Shown here in pieces: positions 32,178-34,544 of a stretch of DNA of 34,544 nt. The position numbers were made by a program, and so were the translations under genes. The stretch comes from DAOTEJ01 sp035454085 (GTDB lineage Bacteria; Pseudomonadota; Gammaproteobacteria; Burkholderiales; Burkholderiaceae_F). Within the stretch, counting starts at the first letter, position 1. Every line of letters begins with the position of its first letter. The stretch lies in the NCBI GenBank assembly GCA_035454085.1, contig DAOTEJ010000020.1, forward strand, positions 1 to 34,544, in the 5' to 3' direction. A model generated the notes under the pieces. The model saw only the letters and a list, made by a program, of their open reading frames with translations, was not told the origin of the DNA and did no database searches.

Positions 32178-32241
32178 GGGGAGCGTCCGATCGGGCCAGC
32201 GGCGGGCCATCTTGCACCGCCACCTGGGCGGCGCCCTTGAG

Positions 32242-32278
32242 TAAGAACAATCTTAAATCGCTCTCACGCGCTGGTCAG
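32242..32278 (-). promoter_or_regulatory. candidate promoter and dyad upstream of cbiM
   Basis: On the minus strand a -35-like CTGACC (32273-32278) and a -10-like TAAGAT (32250-32255) are 17 bases apart, each matching four of six consensus positions. The -10 lies in an A/T-rich patch with the dyad TAAGA/TCTTA (32242-32246 and 32251-32255, 4-base spacer). The placement could let a metal-responsive repressor block the promoter. It is not the NikR consensus. The distance to the cbiM ATG is about 70 bases. Confidence 0.4.
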
Positions 32279-32440
32279 AGTCTGCGCGCCCTTTCGCCGG
32301 TGTGAGCACTGCACCCGGCGCGCCCCTCGGCCCCATCAGCCCGACGACCCGCCACCAGCGACGCAGCGGACTCCTCCGCCGCGCATGTGAGCCGACACTT
32401 ACAAGGAAACCCTTGGATTGCCTGACCTGGGGTGTACGAC
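32279..32440. other. intergenic region between cbiM and groES promoters
   Basis: This is the non-coding part of the only stretch longer than 300 bases without a gene (32178-32575). It contains a hairpin with one bulge (CGCCGGTG at 32295-32302 with CACCCGGCG at 32312-32320). No riboswitch, tRNA or small gene with a credible ribosome binding site is recognised. The open frames here have no family-like features. Confidence 0.5.
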
Positions 32441-32469
32441 TTGAAAGACGAGCAGGTCGTCCATACAAT
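32441..32469 (+). promoter_or_regulatory. groESL promoter (sigma-70 type, overlapping sigma-32-like -35)
   Basis: TTGAAA (32441-32446) and TACAAT (32464-32469) are 17 bases apart, each matching the sigma-70 consensus at five of six positions. The CTTGAAA at 32440-32446 also equals the heat-shock sigma-32 -35 consensus, and TCCATACA downstream is a weak match to its -10. The -10 runs directly into the CIRCE operator, so a bound HrcA repressor would cover the start site. Confidence 0.8.
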
Positions 32470-32495
32470 TAGCACTCGCGGGCGACGAGTGCTAA
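32469..32495. promoter_or_regulatory. CIRCE operator (HrcA binding site)
   Basis: TTAGCACTC (32469-32477), nine bases, GAGTGCTAA (32487-32495) is an exact match to the CIRCE consensus. HrcA binds CIRCE and represses chaperone genes until heat shock. It overlaps the end of the -10 box and lies 80 bases before groES. Confidence 0.97.
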
Positions 32496-32575
32496 CAACG
32501 ATCTCGTCTACGGGCTCCAGGTCCGCCCAGCGTTCCCATTCCGTACCCAGACCCCTCTTCTTCTCAGGAGACACC

Positions 32576-32863
32576 ATGAAGATTCGTCCGCTGCACGATC
32601 GCGTGATCGTCAAGCGCCTGGACAGCGAGCGCAAGACCGCCTCCGGCATCGTCATCCCCGACAGCGCCGGCGAGAAGCCGGACCAGGGTGAAGTCGTGGC
32701 CGTCGGCCCCGGCAAGCGCGATGACGCCGGCAAGATCATCGCCATGGACGTCAAGGTCGGTGACCGCGTCCTGTTCGGCAAGTACTCGGGCCAGACCGTC
32801 AAGGTCGACGGCGAAGAGCTCCTCGTGATGCGCGAGGAAGACATCATGGGCGTGGTCGCCTGA
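32576..32863 (+). CDS. groS: co-chaperonin GroES
   Basis: This 95-residue subunit forms the seven-membered lid of the GroEL chamber. MKIRPLHDRVIVKRLDSE, the mobile-loop region KTASGIVIPDSAGEKPDQGEVVAVGPG (about 19-45) and the end EELLVMREEDIMGVV are canonical. ATG 32576 has AGGAG five bases upstream. It is controlled by the promoter and CIRCE upstream and is followed 34 bases later by groEL. Confidence 0.98.
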   Translation: MKIRPLHDRVIVKRLDSERKTASGIVIPDSAGEKPDQGEVVAVGPGKRDDAGKIIAMDVKVGDRVLFGKYSGQTVKVDGEELLVMREEDIMGVVA

Positions 32864-32897
32864 CATCCCGACACAGCACAAGACACGGAGAACACAC

Positions 32898-34544
<1,647 letters not shown>

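Noticed and set aside
29737..32250. One continuous minus-strand open frame through cbiO, cbiQ, the Ns and part of cbiM
   Set aside because: It only stays open because Ns contain no stops and because of antisense-like frames in cbiM. The real genes are cbiO, cbiQ (two frames separated by a mis-sized gap) and cbiM.
32178..32440. Cobalamin riboswitch upstream of cbiM
   Set aside because: No B12-box-like sequence or the expected conserved pieces were found on the minus strand. A covariance-model search would be decisive.
32253..32468. Small minus-strand gene in the cbiM-groES gap
   Set aside because: The frame overlaps the groES promoter, has no convincing ribosome binding site and gives an Arg/Ser-rich translation without recognisable features.

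Overview
The window is GC-rich chromosomal DNA from a draft assembly: 100 Ns lie at 30544-30643. Gene content and order suggest a betaproteobacterium, most likely of the Burkholderiales. The signs are a compact yqgE-ruvX-pyrR-pyrB-pyrC'-plsC run, a rubredoxin gene next to pilG-pilH-pilI-pilJ-chpA and divergent from thiE-hemL, and a groESL operon with a CIRCE operator. The genus cannot be settled from this sequence. I see no phage genes, insertion sequence, tRNA, rRNA or CRISPR array.

Layout. Positions 1-3389 (+) hold the end of a surface polysaccharide cluster: two family-4 type glycosyltransferases and a WecA-like polyprenyl-phosphate sugar-phosphate transferase. Positions 3377-4213 (-) are galU, divergent from apaH (4294-5115, +). 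Positions 5060-9668 (-) form a tightly overlapping run, yqgE-ruvX-pyrR-pyrB-pyrC'-plsC, which combines pyrimidine synthesis with Holliday-junction-type nuclease and lipid acyltransferase genes. Positions 9728-11182 (+) are a photolyase. Positions 11179-20889 (-) are the type IV pilus chemosensory system: PilG, PilH, PilI, PilJ and a 1960-residue ChpA/PilL hybrid kinase. A small rubredoxin gene lies upstream of it. Positions 21323-26149 (+) carry thiE, hemL, a DsbD-type thiol reductase and an exported redoxin. Positions 26197-27361 (-) are a yqjD-yqjE-yqjK-like set of small envelope/ribosome-associated genes. Positions 27422-32177 (-) carry an M(N)-Q-O energy-coupling transporter for cobalt or nickel, then a lone Cas6e-like gene, then PBP4 (dacB). 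Positions 32441-34544 (+) are groES-groEL with promoter and CIRCE; the window ends on the groEL stop codon.

The most unusual item is the 230-residue protein at 28943-29635 (-). Its C-terminal half has the Cas6e (CasE/Cse3) glycine-rich loop and preceding strand pattern. Its N-terminal half has a histidine in the same context as the Cas6e catalytic histidine. No other cas gene and no repeat array is present, and the neighbours are a metal transporter and a cell-wall peptidase. Its mRNA is predicted to carry a hairpin directly before the ribosome binding site and another directly after the stop codon. An orphan or repurposed CRISPR RNA endonuclease is the leading hypothesis.

Other points of interest are a dihydroorotase-like PyrC' that has lost its metal-binding histidines, a fused CbiM/NikM-PDGLE protein, dyads in two divergent promoter regions, and three tail-to-tail gene overlaps.
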